44,378 nucleotides of DNA from Poteriospumella lacustris (GCA_008000375.1 SMOI01000267.1:1-44378); one strand, 5' to 3'. Shown: positions 11,330 through 21,887, counted from the stretch's first letter. Notes: generated from the letters alone by a model not told the origin. Numbers and translations: made by a program.

Positions 11330-13054
11330 CTACAGGAAGGCGCTCGGTGATTGTGATTTCTTCGCTTTTGTCGCGGAGGAAGGTGGAGTCGGTGACAACG
11401 GACCACCGTTGGAGGCGCCGGGACTACGAGGTGCTTTCACTTTACGAATGGAAACCAAGTCCTTCACCGCGGCTTTCGCGGCGGACTGCGCAAGCAATGG
11501 AGACGAAGCGGTTAGACTGTGATGGGTAGACGCCACGGGATGCTCGTTCTGGAAATGCAACGCCGCCAATTGCTGCGCGACGTCGTGCCAATCTTGATCC
11601 CGCGTGTGCGGTACCGACGGTGGATCATACTCGCCGTCAAACGTATCATCCAGCTCCAGCAAGGAACGCTGCTGTTGTCGTTGTTGTCGATGTTGTTGTT
11701 CTTGCAGCTGAATTTGACGCAACCGTTTGCGTTCGGTCTTTTCCATGTGCAACAGCTTCTTCTCCAACATATCGATCTCCCGTCGATATCCTTCCATGTC
11801 CAAGGCATTGCGTCGCCGTAATTTCTCATAGCGTGATTCCCACATGGCCAACTCCGCCAATAATTGTTCTTCTCGTTGAGAGGTCTTCGAATTCGCGGCT
11901 TCCAATTCGTATTTCTTTCGGTCCAAGTTCTCGATTTGTTCGTTCAACGACACCAGTTGGTGTTGGAACTCCCGCATGGAATCTTCCAATTCATGTTGTA
12001 CGGAGCGACGGGAACGTTCCATTTCTTCTAAGATTTCGCTTTTCAATTGTTCTTCTCGTTCTTTGAAGTCGTCCCGATCGCGTTGTAAGGTTTCCAACGC
12101 TTCGATTTCTTCGCGTTGTGCGATCATGATACGAAAGCGAAGTTTCAACAGTTCCGCGACCGCATAAAAACATTGAAAGTCGACGGTATCGTTTTCTTGC
12201 CATAATTGACGGGCTCGACGGACATCTTCTTGATGGGATTCCGCAAATTGAACGGTGGTCGCGTGTCGGTTTTCAATCGCATGACGAATTTGAGTGTGCA
12301 CGTCCTGCAACATCGACGTGACGCGAATGGTCTCGTCGTGTAGACGACTTTCCAACTGCAGCACTTCGCCTGTTTTCACGGATTTCGTGGGATCTAAGAT
12401 GGCTGCCGTGGTATTTGCGATGGCATGGCCCTTGCGATGCGAGGAGGATGACGCGGTGGTGGTAGACTTGTCACTGTAGCTGCCATCCGCATTGCGGACA
12501 CGTCCTTGTTTACGACTTTCACGATCACGGAATTGGGTGAAGCGGTCGGGGACAATGTACGTAATATCACGTTCCACCGGACGAGCAAGTTCTTCCAACC
12601 GATGAATCTGTTGCTTGCGAACGACCTGCGAGTTTTGCTCTTCCATCGACTCCCGTTTCATCGTTTCCACATCCACACGGATTTGATTGATTTTGTCTTC
12701 TAACTGCTGGAATTCCAACTTGCTGATACGTGTTTCTTCGACCAATTTGCGATTCTCCCATTCAAGGTTGTAGGTATCATCGCGTTTGGGTTCGATCAAC
12801 CGAAAGTAATGGGAGAAGATGCTTCTCTCGTACTCAAAGTTCCCAACTCTTTCCGCATAGAACTCGTCAAAGTCAACGTGCACTTGATTACTGGTTTTCT
12901 CTAACGCAGCAAGAACAGTGCTCCCCTGTGCATGGAAACGTTGCTGCGAGGCCGCGGACGGAGAAATGAAGGATCCCACCGAGCTGGCATCTTGTGACGA
13001 GGATTTCAACATCTCTGAAGATGTTGCTGGTTGTTCTCGACAAAAGAGGACCAA
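11330..13054 (-). CDS. Coiled-coil protein, possibly CCDC77-like (centrosomal)
   Basis: A single-exon gene of 574 residues. The order is a Ser-rich N-terminus, then the motif DFDEFYAERVGNFEYERSIF (about residue 62), a first coiled coil, a conserved-looking RPVERDITYIVPDR segment, a short Ser/Thr-rich linker, and a long second coiled coil (about 225-470) with repeated Glu/Arg/Gln heptads. The C-terminus is a Ser/Pro/Lys-rich basic tail. The layout and the 'P-V-E-R-D-I-T-Y' segment recall CCDC77, a centrosomal coiled-coil protein, but I am recalling the family without alignment. It converges on the sorting nexin gene, with 194 bases between stops. A second Met (residue 15, about 13012) is an alternative start. 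Confidence 0.6.
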   Translation of the reverse strand: MVLFCREQPATSSEMLKSSSQDASSVGSFISPSAASQQRFHAQGSTVLAALEKTSNQVHVDFDEFYAERVGNFEYERSIFSHYFRLIEPKRDDTYNLEWENRKLVEETRISKLEFQQLEDKINQIRVDVETMKRESMEEQNSQVVRKQQIHRLEELARPVERDITYIVPDRFTQFRDRESRKQGRVRNADGSYSDKSTTTASSSSHRKGHAIANTTAAILDPTKSVKTGEVLQLESRLHDETIRVTSMLQDVHTQIRHAIENRHATTVQFAESHQEDVRRARQLWQENDTVDFQCFYAVAELLKLRFRIMIAQREEIEALETLQRDRDDFKEREEQLKSEILEEMERSRRSVQHELEDSMREFQHQLVSLNEQIENLDRKKYELEAANSKTSQREEQLLAELAMWESRYEKLRRRNALDMEGYRREIDMLEKKLLHMEKTERKRLRQIQLQEQQHRQQRQQQRSLLELDDTFDGEYDPPSVPHTRDQDWHDVAQQLAALHFQNEHPVASTHHSLTASSPLLAQSAAKAAVKDLVSIRKVKAPRSPGASNGGPLSPTPPSSATKAKKSQSPSAFL

Positions 13055-13462
13055 CCGATACAGATAATTCCTACACGATCCAATTGTATCTGGTGCCTGT
13101 TGTCAAAACCATATTTGAATAATCGACCTTCCTCTGACGGAGGATTTTTGAAATTGAAGCTACACGATGATGATGGCGACGACAGCTTCTGGCCGTTTCA
13201 AGTACGCGGTCGCTCTCCATGATACACCCTGGAGGGGGAAAATACAGAGGATTATTATACAAAGACCTTACAGAGTTCGAACAGCTAAGGCTAAGACTAG
13301 CGCTATTTTAACAACGGAAAGAGTTTGAACAAAAACAATAAAAAAACATCGAAAAATGTACAAATCGGAAGCGAGTCTGATGCGACCATTGACTCAAGCA
13401 CACCCGCGAAGAGGTCCTTCAAGCCCATTTATCCATCGATCCATCCACCCACCGATCGTTGA
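13055..13462. other. Intergenic region between two minus-strand genes
   Basis: It holds the 3' UTR of the 13463-16669 gene and the promoter of the coiled-coil gene. I see AT-rich sequence around 13300-13360 and no supported gene. Confidence 0.4.
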
Positions 13463-16400
13463 TCAGCTCAATTCCATCGCGGCGGTGTAATCTTGCAGGA
13501 AATCCTTCAGTGTATGTACAGCCGCTCGTGCTTGGCGGAAATCACTTTGATCGGCAATCTTCACACGAACCAATCCCCGCAGTTTCCGCAACGTTTGACT
13601 GTGCGATAGCAACTGCGGCTGTAGATGGGTTAAATGCGGGAGATGCGTCAGTACATCTTCTTGCAATTGCTGTTTCCAATCGCCTCCGACGACGGAAATG
13701 GTTTGGTCCAAGGTACTGGTTTGTTCCGTAAACGGCAGCAAGACACGCAGGAGGTTGCCCAGAGGCACTTGATGTTGTTTGGAGATACCTTCCACCTCGG
13801 TACAAGCCAGATCGGCCATATCGATGACTTCTTGTACACCAAGCCATTCAGCATCACTTTGCGGTTCCCGTTTCAAGAGTAACTGCGCCTCTTGCAGTCG
13901 CAATTGCATCATTTTCGTACCCAACGGTGATGCGACTTGATCATGGGAGGATGTTCGTCCAGGCGACGATACCACCACCACCGATGACAACGAGCCTGTA
14001 CTACTTGTTCCTGGTGGTTGTGGATTGGTGCCATTCGAGGCCTTGACGGTGGTTTGCGATGGTGTTAACTTTCTCGCCTTCAACGACGCGGAGAAGCCAC
14101 CACTCTGCTTGCCAGATCCTGTTGCTGTCGAAGCTGCGGCTACACTGCTACCCGCAGTACTGCTGCTGCTACTACTACTACCGCCGCCACCACCACCAAC
14201 GACGGGAAACACGCTGGCAGTGCCCGGGAGATTCTCGAGCGATTTCGTGAAGAACGGAGCCAACTTGGGGCGGGGCAGATTGGTTCGATCCAATTCGTCT
14301 TGTAACCACGGAGACACGCCACTGGACAGTCGTGCAGCTAACTCTTGTACGCTGGGGATACCACTACTACTGCTGCTACTACTACTGGCAGAACTGGAAC
14401 CACCTCGATTCACCACGAGATCCGCCACCGCCACACTCGCAACGACTTGCATACCCGCCGTACGTGTCTTTTCATCGCGATCTTTCACCGCCACCAATCC
14501 TGCGCGTGTCAACCGCAACAATTCCTCGGAGGTGATCGTGGAGGAGGTCGCGGGTAAGCTACCTTTAGACAAAAGGATCGTCAAGTCCGCGATCAACCAT
14601 TGATCGACAAAATCCATCACTTTGTTCAGTTTGCCCACCGCTTTGCCGGTGGAGGAAGCACCAGACCCACTCGTCGCACCCGTCGCACCTGCTTTCGTCG
14701 ACACAGCTCCATTCCCAATCGCGGCTGCACTACTACTTCCACCCAATGTATTAAACGACGGTAAACCCACCACAGGTTCCAAGATATCACACAACAGCGA
14801 CCATGTGATCGCTCGGTGACCAACTTGGGTCAACAGCAACAGGAAACGACTCGCTGCCATTTCAACTTGTCGATTGTTATTGCGCAACAACTGAATCATA
14901 TCGGTCAATAATCGTCGCCACGAAAGGATCACGGAGGAATCCGCCGCATTGGTAGTACCGACGCGTAACCGACTGGCGAGCACGGGAATGAGCTCCAACA
15001 GGGCCACGGTTAACTGTGGATTCTGTGTACGAACCAATTGTTCACGTAGCCCATCGAGAAAGCGTAGAACCGTCGCGGGGCGTAACTGTTCGGCAATTTG
15101 CACGGCCGCCAATTCAAAATCGGCTTGCAATCGCTTCACCACTTCGACCTTCACCCGCCAGGCAGCGCTACCTTCTTGTTGCATCGCCGTTTCAAACGAC
15201 GCAATCGCTTCTTCCAACTGCTGAGCCGAGGGAGACGATGGGAGCAATTGTTTCGGCGTGGGAAGACTGCTCACAGCCGTGGCATCGTCGTCGTCGTCCA
15301 TGTAACTGGAATCGACGGCGTTGGCGTCGGGTACGTTGAGCGACAAATCACTTTGCGATCGATTGACACTGACCATACGACGCAAGGTATCGGTTAATTT
15401 CTTCTTCTGGCCACTGGGCACGGACGATGGCGAGGACGAATACATGGAAACGGCCGAGTTGGGGACACTCCCATACGAGGCGACCGAGCCATCGCACGTA
15501 CCGGCCGATGTCGCACGAATGGTGGGCGGCGGCGCTGTATTCGGATGGCTGCCGTAGAAGACGGTCGGTGGTGGCTGCGGTGTGTTGGATCCTGGTAAGT
15601 GCACTTGTTGATTCTTGTTCATTAAGGGCATGGAACGACTGAATTCTGTTTGACTTCGCAAGGTGGCCATGCGATTGTCCTGTGGTTTAGTACTCTGCAG
15701 TGTCTGACTCATCAAGCTGTTGCTTCCATCTCCCTGACTCAATATGTTTTGATCATTGGCCCCTCTATCCAGAAAGGATCGTCCATGATCCACAGATAAG
15801 AAAGCGGTGCCAAAGTTACTCATATCATCACCCAGACGGACATAGCCAATGCCTCTCGAGCGGAATTGAGGTGCCATCTTTCGCGCACCTTCATAATAGG
15901 GATAAAACTTGTAGTTATCGTGTTGAATGGGGTCTAATATGACATCCACTCGACTTAAGCAGGGGCCAAAAAAGGCTTCAATGTCCTGCAGGGTAATATT
16001 GCCTCGTTGGCGGTTGACATCCGGAACAGTGCATCCGCGCAACTGTAACTCCTTGATACCGTCCACCATGCGCGATGGGAAAAGAGACAGTTCACCGCTG
16101 ATCAGTTCTGTCACCTCCGCGACGATAACGTCACCACCACGTACTCGTGAAGGATGGACTTTCACGATGCTCGGGTCGTAATCACCACTGTAAACGACGC
16201 GGCCAAACAAAATCTTGACCGCGGTCTTGGTCATAAACGTCTCCAAAATGACCTCCATGCCCTCTTGCAAGGACACCGTTTTGCTAAGTTGTGGATTATC
16301 AAAGAAAATGCTCACACATAACTTGTCCGTTCCAAACAAGGTGGCAAGGTTTTGTTGAATCGCCATCTCCTCTTTGTTTGCCTTCGCACGCCCATCATCG

Positions 16401-16669
16401 GATGACAAGCAATCTTCGAGAGAGCTCATGAAGTCTCGGCATATGATACATTCATCAACACTTTTGGTGATACAAACGGAAAGATGGTCTTGATAATCAG
16501 CAATGATTTCTCGAGAGGTATGGATGATTTTCGATTGCTCACGAACCAAGTCCATGGCTTGTCGCCATCCCTTCTGGATTTCATCTGTTTTCACCATTTT
16601 ACGCCCAGCAAACGTTATCCGGGGGATGCTTTGATATAAATCACATAATGAGCACGAACAATTTTCCAT
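13463..16669 (-). CDS. Jelly-roll plus HEAT/TOG-like protein, CEP104-like, long paralog
   Basis: A single-exon gene of 1068 residues. Residues 1-85 contain a Cys-rich start (CSCSLCDLY) and a helical stretch. Residues of about 90-300 form a beta-rich domain shared with the gene at 33823-35886, with shared blocks GMEVI, RVDVILDPIQHDN, KFYPYYEGARKMAPQFRS and YVRLGDDMSNFGTAFLSVD. About 300-495 is Ser/Pro-rich. About 505-790 is a helical-repeat region opening AAWRVKVEVVKRLQADF and including NNRQVEMAASRFLLLLTQVG, which resembles TOG/HEAT arrays. Ser-rich linkers (SSASSSSSSSSG) and a helical C-terminus follow. CEP104 has an N-terminal jelly roll, coiled coil and TOG domain and works at the ciliary tip. 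The 'GYV-x-L-x-D' strand here recalls its jelly roll. The tubulin-related role is inference; the paralogy is directly visible. Confidence 0.6.
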   Translation of the reverse strand: MENCSCSLCDLYQSIPRITFAGRKMVKTDEIQKGWRQAMDLVREQSKIIHTSREIIADYQDHLSVCITKSVDECIICRDFMSSLEDCLSSDDGRAKANKEEMAIQQNLATLFGTDKLCVSIFFDNPQLSKTVSLQEGMEVILETFMTKTAVKILFGRVVYSGDYDPSIVKVHPSRVRGGDVIVAEVTELISGELSLFPSRMVDGIKELQLRGCTVPDVNRQRGNITLQDIEAFFGPCLSRVDVILDPIQHDNYKFYPYYEGARKMAPQFRSRGIGYVRLGDDMSNFGTAFLSVDHGRSFLDRGANDQNILSQGDGSNSLMSQTLQSTKPQDNRMATLRSQTEFSRSMPLMNKNQQVHLPGSNTPQPPPTVFYGSHPNTAPPPTIRATSAGTCDGSVASYGSVPNSAVSMYSSSPSSVPSGQKKKLTDTLRRMVSVNRSQSDLSLNVPDANAVDSSYMDDDDDATAVSSLPTPKQLLPSSPSAQQLEEAIASFETAMQQEGSAAWRVKVEVVKRLQADFELAAVQIAEQLRPATVLRFLDGLREQLVRTQNPQLTVALLELIPVLASRLRVGTTNAADSSVILSWRRLLTDMIQLLRNNNRQVEMAASRFLLLLTQVGHRAITWSLLCDILEPVVGLPSFNTLGGSSSAAAIGNGAVSTKAGATGATSGSGASSTGKAVGKLNKVMDFVDQWLIADLTILLSKGSLPATSSTITSEELLRLTRAGLVAVKDRDEKTRTAGMQVVASVAVADLVVNRGGSSSASSSSSSSSGIPSVQELAARLSSGVSPWLQDELDRTNLPRPKLAPFFTKSLENLPGTASVFPVVGGGGGGSSSSSSSTAGSSVAAASTATGSGKQSGGFSASLKARKLTPSQTTVKASNGTNPQPPGTSSTGSLSSVVVVSSPGRTSSHDQVASPLGTKMMQLRLQEAQLLLKREPQSDAEWLGVQEVIDMADLACTEVEGISKQHQVPLGNLLRVLLPFTEQTSTLDQTISVVGGDWKQQLQEDVLTHLPHLTHLQPQLLSHSQTLRKLRGLVRVKIADQSDFRQARAAVHTLKDFLQDYTAAMELS

Positions 16670-17200
16670 TTTGATGATATTGTGGTGTTGCTACAAATGA
16701 TGAAACTTCAAAAACAGGAAATTGTCGGTGACGGTGAAAATGTTTATCCACTCGCACTTCAATCCAATCTACTCAGTGCGCATGAGTCCGCAATATCGAA
16801 TATGAGATTTCCAGATGCAGTTGTTCCGTCGCCAGCTTTGAAGCTTGTTGATATTTCAACACTAAATAAATGAAGCGAAGACTGCTTTTGCGCTGCAACA
16901 ACACGAACACAACTCGAAAACCAACTGTTGGAAAAGCACCCAGACTCCCAAACCTTTCAGTGGAGAAATTCTGTGGGTCTGGAAATACTAGTCGTTTCGC
17001 GTCTTGTCTTTGATCGAACGAGAAGTAAACAACACGATTGAAATGGGAACTATCGCATGGAGTTCCAACATTATTGAGCACTTTACATTCAAGTTTCACC
17101 CCCATTATAGTCCCCCTTAGATATCTATCTTTTACCTCGTGTTTGGTGAGAAACTCGTTCTGCGAGAGTTTGTTTCATTTGGTATTGATTGGTATCAAGA
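16670..17200. other. Divergent intergenic region
   Basis: The shared upstream region of the 13463-16669 (-) and 17201-20296 (+) genes. No coding exon or structural RNA was recognised. Confidence 0.4.
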
Positions 17201-20200
17201 ATGAGCATCGTCACTGACTCGGTGCGAACTGGAATCGGGGCTTTAAGCAACTTTGGGTCTGTTCTATCATCTTTGTTGGACAATTTTGATGAACAGCTGA
17301 TCCATATCAATGAGGCCAATCAAAAGTCCACGAAAGAGTTCGAAGAAGTTCACAATCAACTGAAAACTCACGACACTCGTTTACAAATCCTCGAAAATGA
17401 GAGTGCTGCTCAACGAAAAATCGTCGAAACAGCCATGACCCAGATGCTTGGCATCGAGAAGCATGTAGATGTAGCGCTGCAAGATGCATCACGCCACATG
17501 CACAAGGAAATCTTGGCACAACGGACGCTGACGAAAATGGATATCAGCCAGCTCCGTGGTAAAATGCATCACTCCATGAGTGAAGCCCTTTCGATCATGA
17601 GTGATCAAGGCCAAAGACTCAAAACGCAACAAGGAGGCATGTTTGTTCCGTCGCTGTTTGGTGACGGTGGTCAATCGATCGCAGAGCACGCCAATGGTGA
17701 ACCACCCGATCTCATGACACGCTTAGCCCGGTTAGAAGAGTCCATGGGTCTCCAACATTCGATTAATCAGCAGATCAGTCGATCCATGACTAGTGAAGAT
17801 CAAGTACAAGGCATGTACGACCATTTATTCGAAGAAATCAACTCGGTGAATCGTGAAATGATCACCGTCAAGACCGAAAACAAAGCGTTGCGTCGACTGG
17901 TCGCCGAAATGAAAGTACATCAAGATTGGCAAGACAAGCAAATCAATGACTTGTTACAAGCCTTGAATGACAAGGAACGAATGAAAGCCTTACGCATGGA
18001 AGTGTCCATAGGCAAACGAGACTTACCGAAGCCGGTGTTCATCCCCAAGATCTTACAAGAGGAGGAAGACCCTGACGAAGTACGTGACCGTCGTCGTTCT
18101 GCACGTCGTGCAAAACGTGCGGCAGCAGAGACCCGGAAACGACAAAAGAGTGGTATCAACCCGGAGGATATCGAACAGGTCAACGAAGATGATTTCGTCA
18201 AAGAAGACAACGAAGAAGGTGGCGATGACCAGGAGGACGGTGGGAATGGTGGCGGCGAGGAGGAAGCGAAAGATCCGACTGCTTCTCGTGGTCGTAGTCG
18301 CCCTCGATCATCGGCTGAGGACAATGGTGACGGGGAAGGTGATGGGGACGATATGATGCCCGGGTCGGATGCCTTTTTGGACGACGACGATGCGAGCTCC
18401 GTGTTTTTGGAGGACAGCGGTTCGGTGTTGACGTTTATGCATCACACGGATCCCGATGGTGGTCGTAGCCTTCCTGCCGTCAAGGAATTACGGAAAAAGA
18501 TCAAAGAATTGACGGAATTGCTGCAGGCGCAACAAGAGTCGATGAACGACATGACCCGCTCCCTGAACGAAGACTTCACGCAACGCGTCGGTGACTTGGA
18601 AACCAGTGTCGGCACGTTCAAACGCATTGCGTTCACCATTGATGATTTGAAAACTTCGGTCGATACCTTGCGCCATAAAGTGGAACGGGTGACCGGTGGA
18701 GAGAGCATCGATGAACAGATGGAACAAAGTTTGTTGGCGAAGATTCATGCGGCCCAAGCGCATTGGAAGAAAGTCCTCGCCGAATTGCTCTTCGCCTTTG
18801 AATCGCTCGGGGATCATGTCGATTTGGATGAAAGCTTCCATGACACCAAGAGCCGCGATGCCGATGACAACAATAATAACAACAGCAACAGCAATAGCAG
18901 CAACAACAACGCGGCGGGGTATAAACCGGGTCACAGTACCAGTGGCGACGATGGACAGGGACAAGACCATGGCAACAAGATCTTCTTTCATCGTTGCAAG
19001 GCCTTTGCGATGTTGTTGGAAGAACAAATCGATACGGCGTTTGAAATTACCCCCAACGATCGTTTGCCCGCGGTCTTACAACGGCTGGTACCGCAATTGA
19101 ACCGGATCTATGATTTTGCCCAAGAATTGTTGCAACGCGATACGACCGCACGGCAAAGTGAAAGTTTGGATTATTGTTTCGACGATTTGATTTGTTCCGA
19201 TTTGACGCCGTCGTTGCGTCAATACGTCAGCGAAGGGACCCGTATCTCCTTGCCGATCTTGGATGAATCCGTGCACAAGGCACAGTTGCAACGACAAGTC
19301 GATCACCTCCTCGCGATCATGGACAAGAAAGCCGACAAAATGCAATTGGTCGAGAACGAAGCGGTCACGCGTTCCTTGTTGCAGCATAAAGTCGATTTGA
19401 TGGAATTCAAAACCGTCACGTCGAAATTGGCCTCCAATGCGGAAGTGCAACGCTTGTCGCAGTTGGTCAATGAAGGACGCAGTGTCGGGCAGGGCACAGC
19501 TGGTCAATTTGTGAGCAGTCGTAACCAACAACAAGCGGCCGAAATCAACGCCGAGAATATCTCGGAAATCCCTGCCTTTGCGGAAGTACAAAGCAAATGT
19601 GAATCGTTGTCGCAATTGTACCATGATTTGCGGAACTCGACGTTGAAAATGGTCCCGAAGGAAGAAGTGGCTGAAGCCTTGAAAGCGGTGATTTTGGAAT
19701 TGAAACAATTACGACGCAACGCCGTGACCCAACAGGTCTTTAAAGATGGCTTGAAATTGAAAGCGGATACGAAAGAAGTCGATCGCATCATGCGATCGAT
19801 TGCGGAAGTCTTGGGCGATATCAACTTGACCGCGGCAGATTTGAATGCACAAGGATTAGCGGCTGCCTTCCACGCGAAATGTTTGTTGTGTGATAAACCG
19901 GTCACCAATGGTCGAGCCAAAACAGTACGTTCGGGTGGGGTAGGCATGTCGGTGTCAAGGTCATCGCCGGCGTTGGATGAAAGCCTGTTACCAGCCATTG
20001 GGTCGAAGCCCCAATCCGCCAATCAGCCCACACGGGTGAAGACTGCGTCGGATGTCGCGATCATGCGAACCGGATTGGACAACCTGCCAGATATTACAGA
20101 TTCGTTGGATTCTCCGCGTGGCGGTGGTGGCGGTGGCGGTGGTCGATTCGGCTCGTCGACGTTGCCGTTGACCAACAACCAACAAGAAGCACCTATTCCC

Positions 20201-20296
20201 GCGCATCAAAGCAACCCACAACCGTCCTACAAACAACGTATACGGTCATCTGCGGGTGGAGGCATGGGCCCCAACTACAAAATGGATTCCCGTTGA
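17201..20296 (+). CDS. Long coiled-coil protein with DUF4795/QRICH2-like C-terminal region
   Basis: A single exon of 1031 residues. The start is the ATG at 17201 (MSIVTDSVRT); the frame upstream offers only a TTG. Helical coiled-coil segments occupy about residues 20-110 and 170-265. A strongly basic/acidic linker (RRRSARRAKRAAAETRKRQ, then Glu/Asp/Gly-rich sequence) covers about 285-390, and a third coil about 430-500. An Asn/Ser run (NNNNNSNSNSSNNN) lies near 565. A helical C-terminal region carries repeated DKKADKMQLVE and KLKADTKEVDRIM patterns and ends in the Cys motif CLLCDKPV (about residue 894). A comparable Cys motif after coiled coils occurs in the DUF4795 family (QRICH2, a sperm-flagellum protein). 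This is a motif-level suggestion only. The last 130 residues are Ser/Gly/Pro-rich with a glycine run. Confidence 0.55.
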   Translation: MSIVTDSVRTGIGALSNFGSVLSSLLDNFDEQLIHINEANQKSTKEFEEVHNQLKTHDTRLQILENESAAQRKIVETAMTQMLGIEKHVDVALQDASRHMHKEILAQRTLTKMDISQLRGKMHHSMSEALSIMSDQGQRLKTQQGGMFVPSLFGDGGQSIAEHANGEPPDLMTRLARLEESMGLQHSINQQISRSMTSEDQVQGMYDHLFEEINSVNREMITVKTENKALRRLVAEMKVHQDWQDKQINDLLQALNDKERMKALRMEVSIGKRDLPKPVFIPKILQEEEDPDEVRDRRRSARRAKRAAAETRKRQKSGINPEDIEQVNEDDFVKEDNEEGGDDQEDGGNGGGEEEAKDPTASRGRSRPRSSAEDNGDGEGDGDDMMPGSDAFLDDDDASSVFLEDSGSVLTFMHHTDPDGGRSLPAVKELRKKIKELTELLQAQQESMNDMTRSLNEDFTQRVGDLETSVGTFKRIAFTIDDLKTSVDTLRHKVERVTGGESIDEQMEQSLLAKIHAAQAHWKKVLAELLFAFESLGDHVDLDESFHDTKSRDADDNNNNNSNSNSSNNNAAGYKPGHSTSGDDGQGQDHGNKIFFHRCKAFAMLLEEQIDTAFEITPNDRLPAVLQRLVPQLNRIYDFAQELLQRDTTARQSESLDYCFDDLICSDLTPSLRQYVSEGTRISLPILDESVHKAQLQRQVDHLLAIMDKKADKMQLVENEAVTRSLLQHKVDLMEFKTVTSKLASNAEVQRLSQLVNEGRSVGQGTAGQFVSSRNQQQAAEINAENISEIPAFAEVQSKCESLSQLYHDLRNSTLKMVPKEEVAEALKAVILELKQLRRNAVTQQVFKDGLKLKADTKEVDRIMRSIAEVLGDINLTAADLNAQGLAAAFHAKCLLCDKPVTNGRAKTVRSGGVGMSVSRSSPALDESLLPAIGSKPQSANQPTRVKTASDVAIMRTGLDNLPDITDSLDSPRGGGGGGGGRFGSSTLPLTNNQQEAPIPAHQSNPQPSYKQRIRSSAGGGMGPNYKMDSR

Positions 20297-20474
20297 TCTG
20301 GTGTAACACTGTCTGTGCTAAAAGAACTATATTCTGTAGTTGCTCTATGATGATGGTTACACGGCGTTATTTACATTGGACCGCCTATGTAGTATGTGTG
20401 TGTATGTGTCTTTGTGTGAGGAGACAGATCACCTTGCAGCCGAGAGAGACAAAGCGACAGAGCGAGCCAGAAGC
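20297..20474. other. Short convergent spacer
   Basis: 178 bases between convergent stops, with TG-rich sequence around 20390-20420. It probably holds the overlapping 3' UTRs of the two flanking genes. Confidence 0.4.
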
Positions 20475-21887
20475 TCACTCGTAATCAAATACCAAGGCTT
20501 TGCCATCCTCTCCCGCCGTGACAATCTTGTTCCCGACACAATGAATACCTCGGACTGCCCCAGAGGCACTGGCGCCCAGACCATATTTCAAACACGCTCG
20601 TCCATCATCCACTTCACCGTCGATCAAAATCAAATGATGACACAACAACGTACCCACCCCATCACCGGAGAAGACCACGTCGTCACCGACCACGCACAAC
20701 GAATAGACACCGTTCCGGTGGTGTTCGTATTGGGCTAAAATCGGTGGCGCCTCGGCACTTTCTCCAAGCATACGTGCATCCAAGACACACAGGCGAGAAT
20801 CGGCCGCACTTCCGCCTCCCGTGACAATGTAATTCAAATCGGCATTCGATCCTCGCGCATATGTCACCGCCATGACACCAACCGGAGCCCCCGTCGGACC
20901 GGAGGGTGTGGCAGTGGAGGTGGAAGAAGATGCCGTTGGTCGAGTTGCATTGCCACGACCAGTATACACCGCACTACCTGCACTCACCCGACCTCCCGGA
21001 GCGACGCGTGATGGACGAGTCATCACCGGCTGTGGATTTGATGCTTGCACATGCACAGGAATCTTATGAACCAACCCACTACCTGATGACCTAGGATCCC
21101 AAATCTTCACGTAACCATCGACGGCGGCAGAGATAATGATGTTTCCACTGTCACTGCAGTGAATGTTGGTGACGGCACCGGGATGTGCTCGAAATCGTTG
21201 CAGAGGCTGTCCAGCTTGTAAATCCCACACCATCAACGATCCACCTTTATCGCCGGTCACTAGTGTACCCTGGTGATATGAGGCTTCCAATACGGGTTGA
21301 CTGTGTCCCTGTAATACCTTGTAGGGTGCAATACGCATGGTGGGCATTCGACTGCCTCCTCCCAATGAACGTCGTGCGACTGTCGTTGACGTACCCGACG
21401 TGGCGGGTCCATCGTTCGACGGAAACGTATATATTTCAATGTTTCCATCGTAGCTACACGCAATGGCAGTATCATAACGCAAATCTGTGACGATTTTCGA
21501 TACCGGGTGCGTTGATTCTCGGAACAAGTCGGTGCAGGTGCTTCTGCTGTGTGCTGACCACAGACATATCTTTCCATCCATCGCACCTGATAAGACTTGC
21601 CCCGAAGGAAGATGTGCAACCGTCGTCACCCAATCAGTATGACCCTGTGTTTTGGTGTACATGGTAACTGGTCGCTTTCGAGGATCAGTGACATCAATCG
21701 CGTACAACGCATGATCTGATCCACCGATGACCACCTCATTTCTCATATTGCTCGAGGAACAGAACAACGGTCGGTCGCTTAAGTCATATAGTCGTCCAGA
21801 TGGATCGATAGGTCCATTTCTACTGCGGAATATGTCTCCGGCTGTTCGATAAGCATGATTCACACGAGGAATAGAAAACTCGGCCAT
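20475..21887 (-). CDS. WD40-repeat protein
   Basis: A single exon of 470 residues starting MAEFSIPRVNHAYRTAGD at 21887, with a good context before the ATG (CCACC). After an N-terminal segment of about 50 residues, WD40 blades are visible: GHTDWVTTVAHL..LSGAMDGKICLW, VSKIVTDLRYD..ACSYDGNIEIYTF, GHSQPVLEASYHQ..VTGDKGGSLMVWD, AHPGAVTNIHCSDS..AAVDGYVKIWD, then LNYIVTGGGSAADSRLCVLD, HHRNGVYSLCVVGDDVVFSGD and GIHCVGNKIVTAGEDGKALVFD. A seven-bladed propeller is the likely fold, serving as a protein-interaction scaffold. I cannot assign an ortholog. A diverged copy of the first 45 codons and some 5' flank is fused to the neighbouring DUF285 gene A (23545-23680). Confidence 0.82.
   Translation of the reverse strand: MAEFSIPRVNHAYRTAGDIFRSRNGPIDPSGRLYDLSDRPLFCSSSNMRNEVVIGGSDHALYAIDVTDPRKRPVTMYTKTQGHTDWVTTVAHLPSGQVLSGAMDGKICLWSAHSRSTCTDLFRESTHPVSKIVTDLRYDTAIACSYDGNIEIYTFPSNDGPATSGTSTTVARRSLGGGSRMPTMRIAPYKVLQGHSQPVLEASYHQGTLVTGDKGGSLMVWDLQAGQPLQRFRAHPGAVTNIHCSDSGNIIISAAVDGYVKIWDPRSSGSGLVHKIPVHVQASNPQPVMTRPSRVAPGGRVSAGSAVYTGRGNATRPTASSSTSTATPSGPTGAPVGVMAVTYARGSNADLNYIVTGGGSAADSRLCVLDARMLGESAEAPPILAQYEHHRNGVYSLCVVGDDVVFSGDGVGTLLCHHLILIDGEVDDGRACLKYGLGASASGAVRGIHCVGNKIVTAGEDGKALVFDYE

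Noticed and set aside
13270-13320. Possible tRNA-like T-arm (gagttcgaacagc)
   Set aside because: No matching acceptor, D-arm or anticodon stem could be folded around it by eye.
14025-14603. 192-codon plus-strand open frame rich in Leu and Pro
   Set aside because: It is antisense to Ser/Gly-rich codons of the long jelly-roll/HEAT gene; the LLLLL runs come from reversed Ser/Gly repeats.
19076-19708. 210-codon minus-strand open frame
   Set aside because: It is antisense to the coiled-coil part of the QRICH2-like gene, whose own frame is uninterrupted for 1031 codons.
20105-20155. Possible GC-rich regulatory element (ggtggtggcggtggcggtgg)
   Set aside because: It encodes a glycine run inside an intact coding frame.
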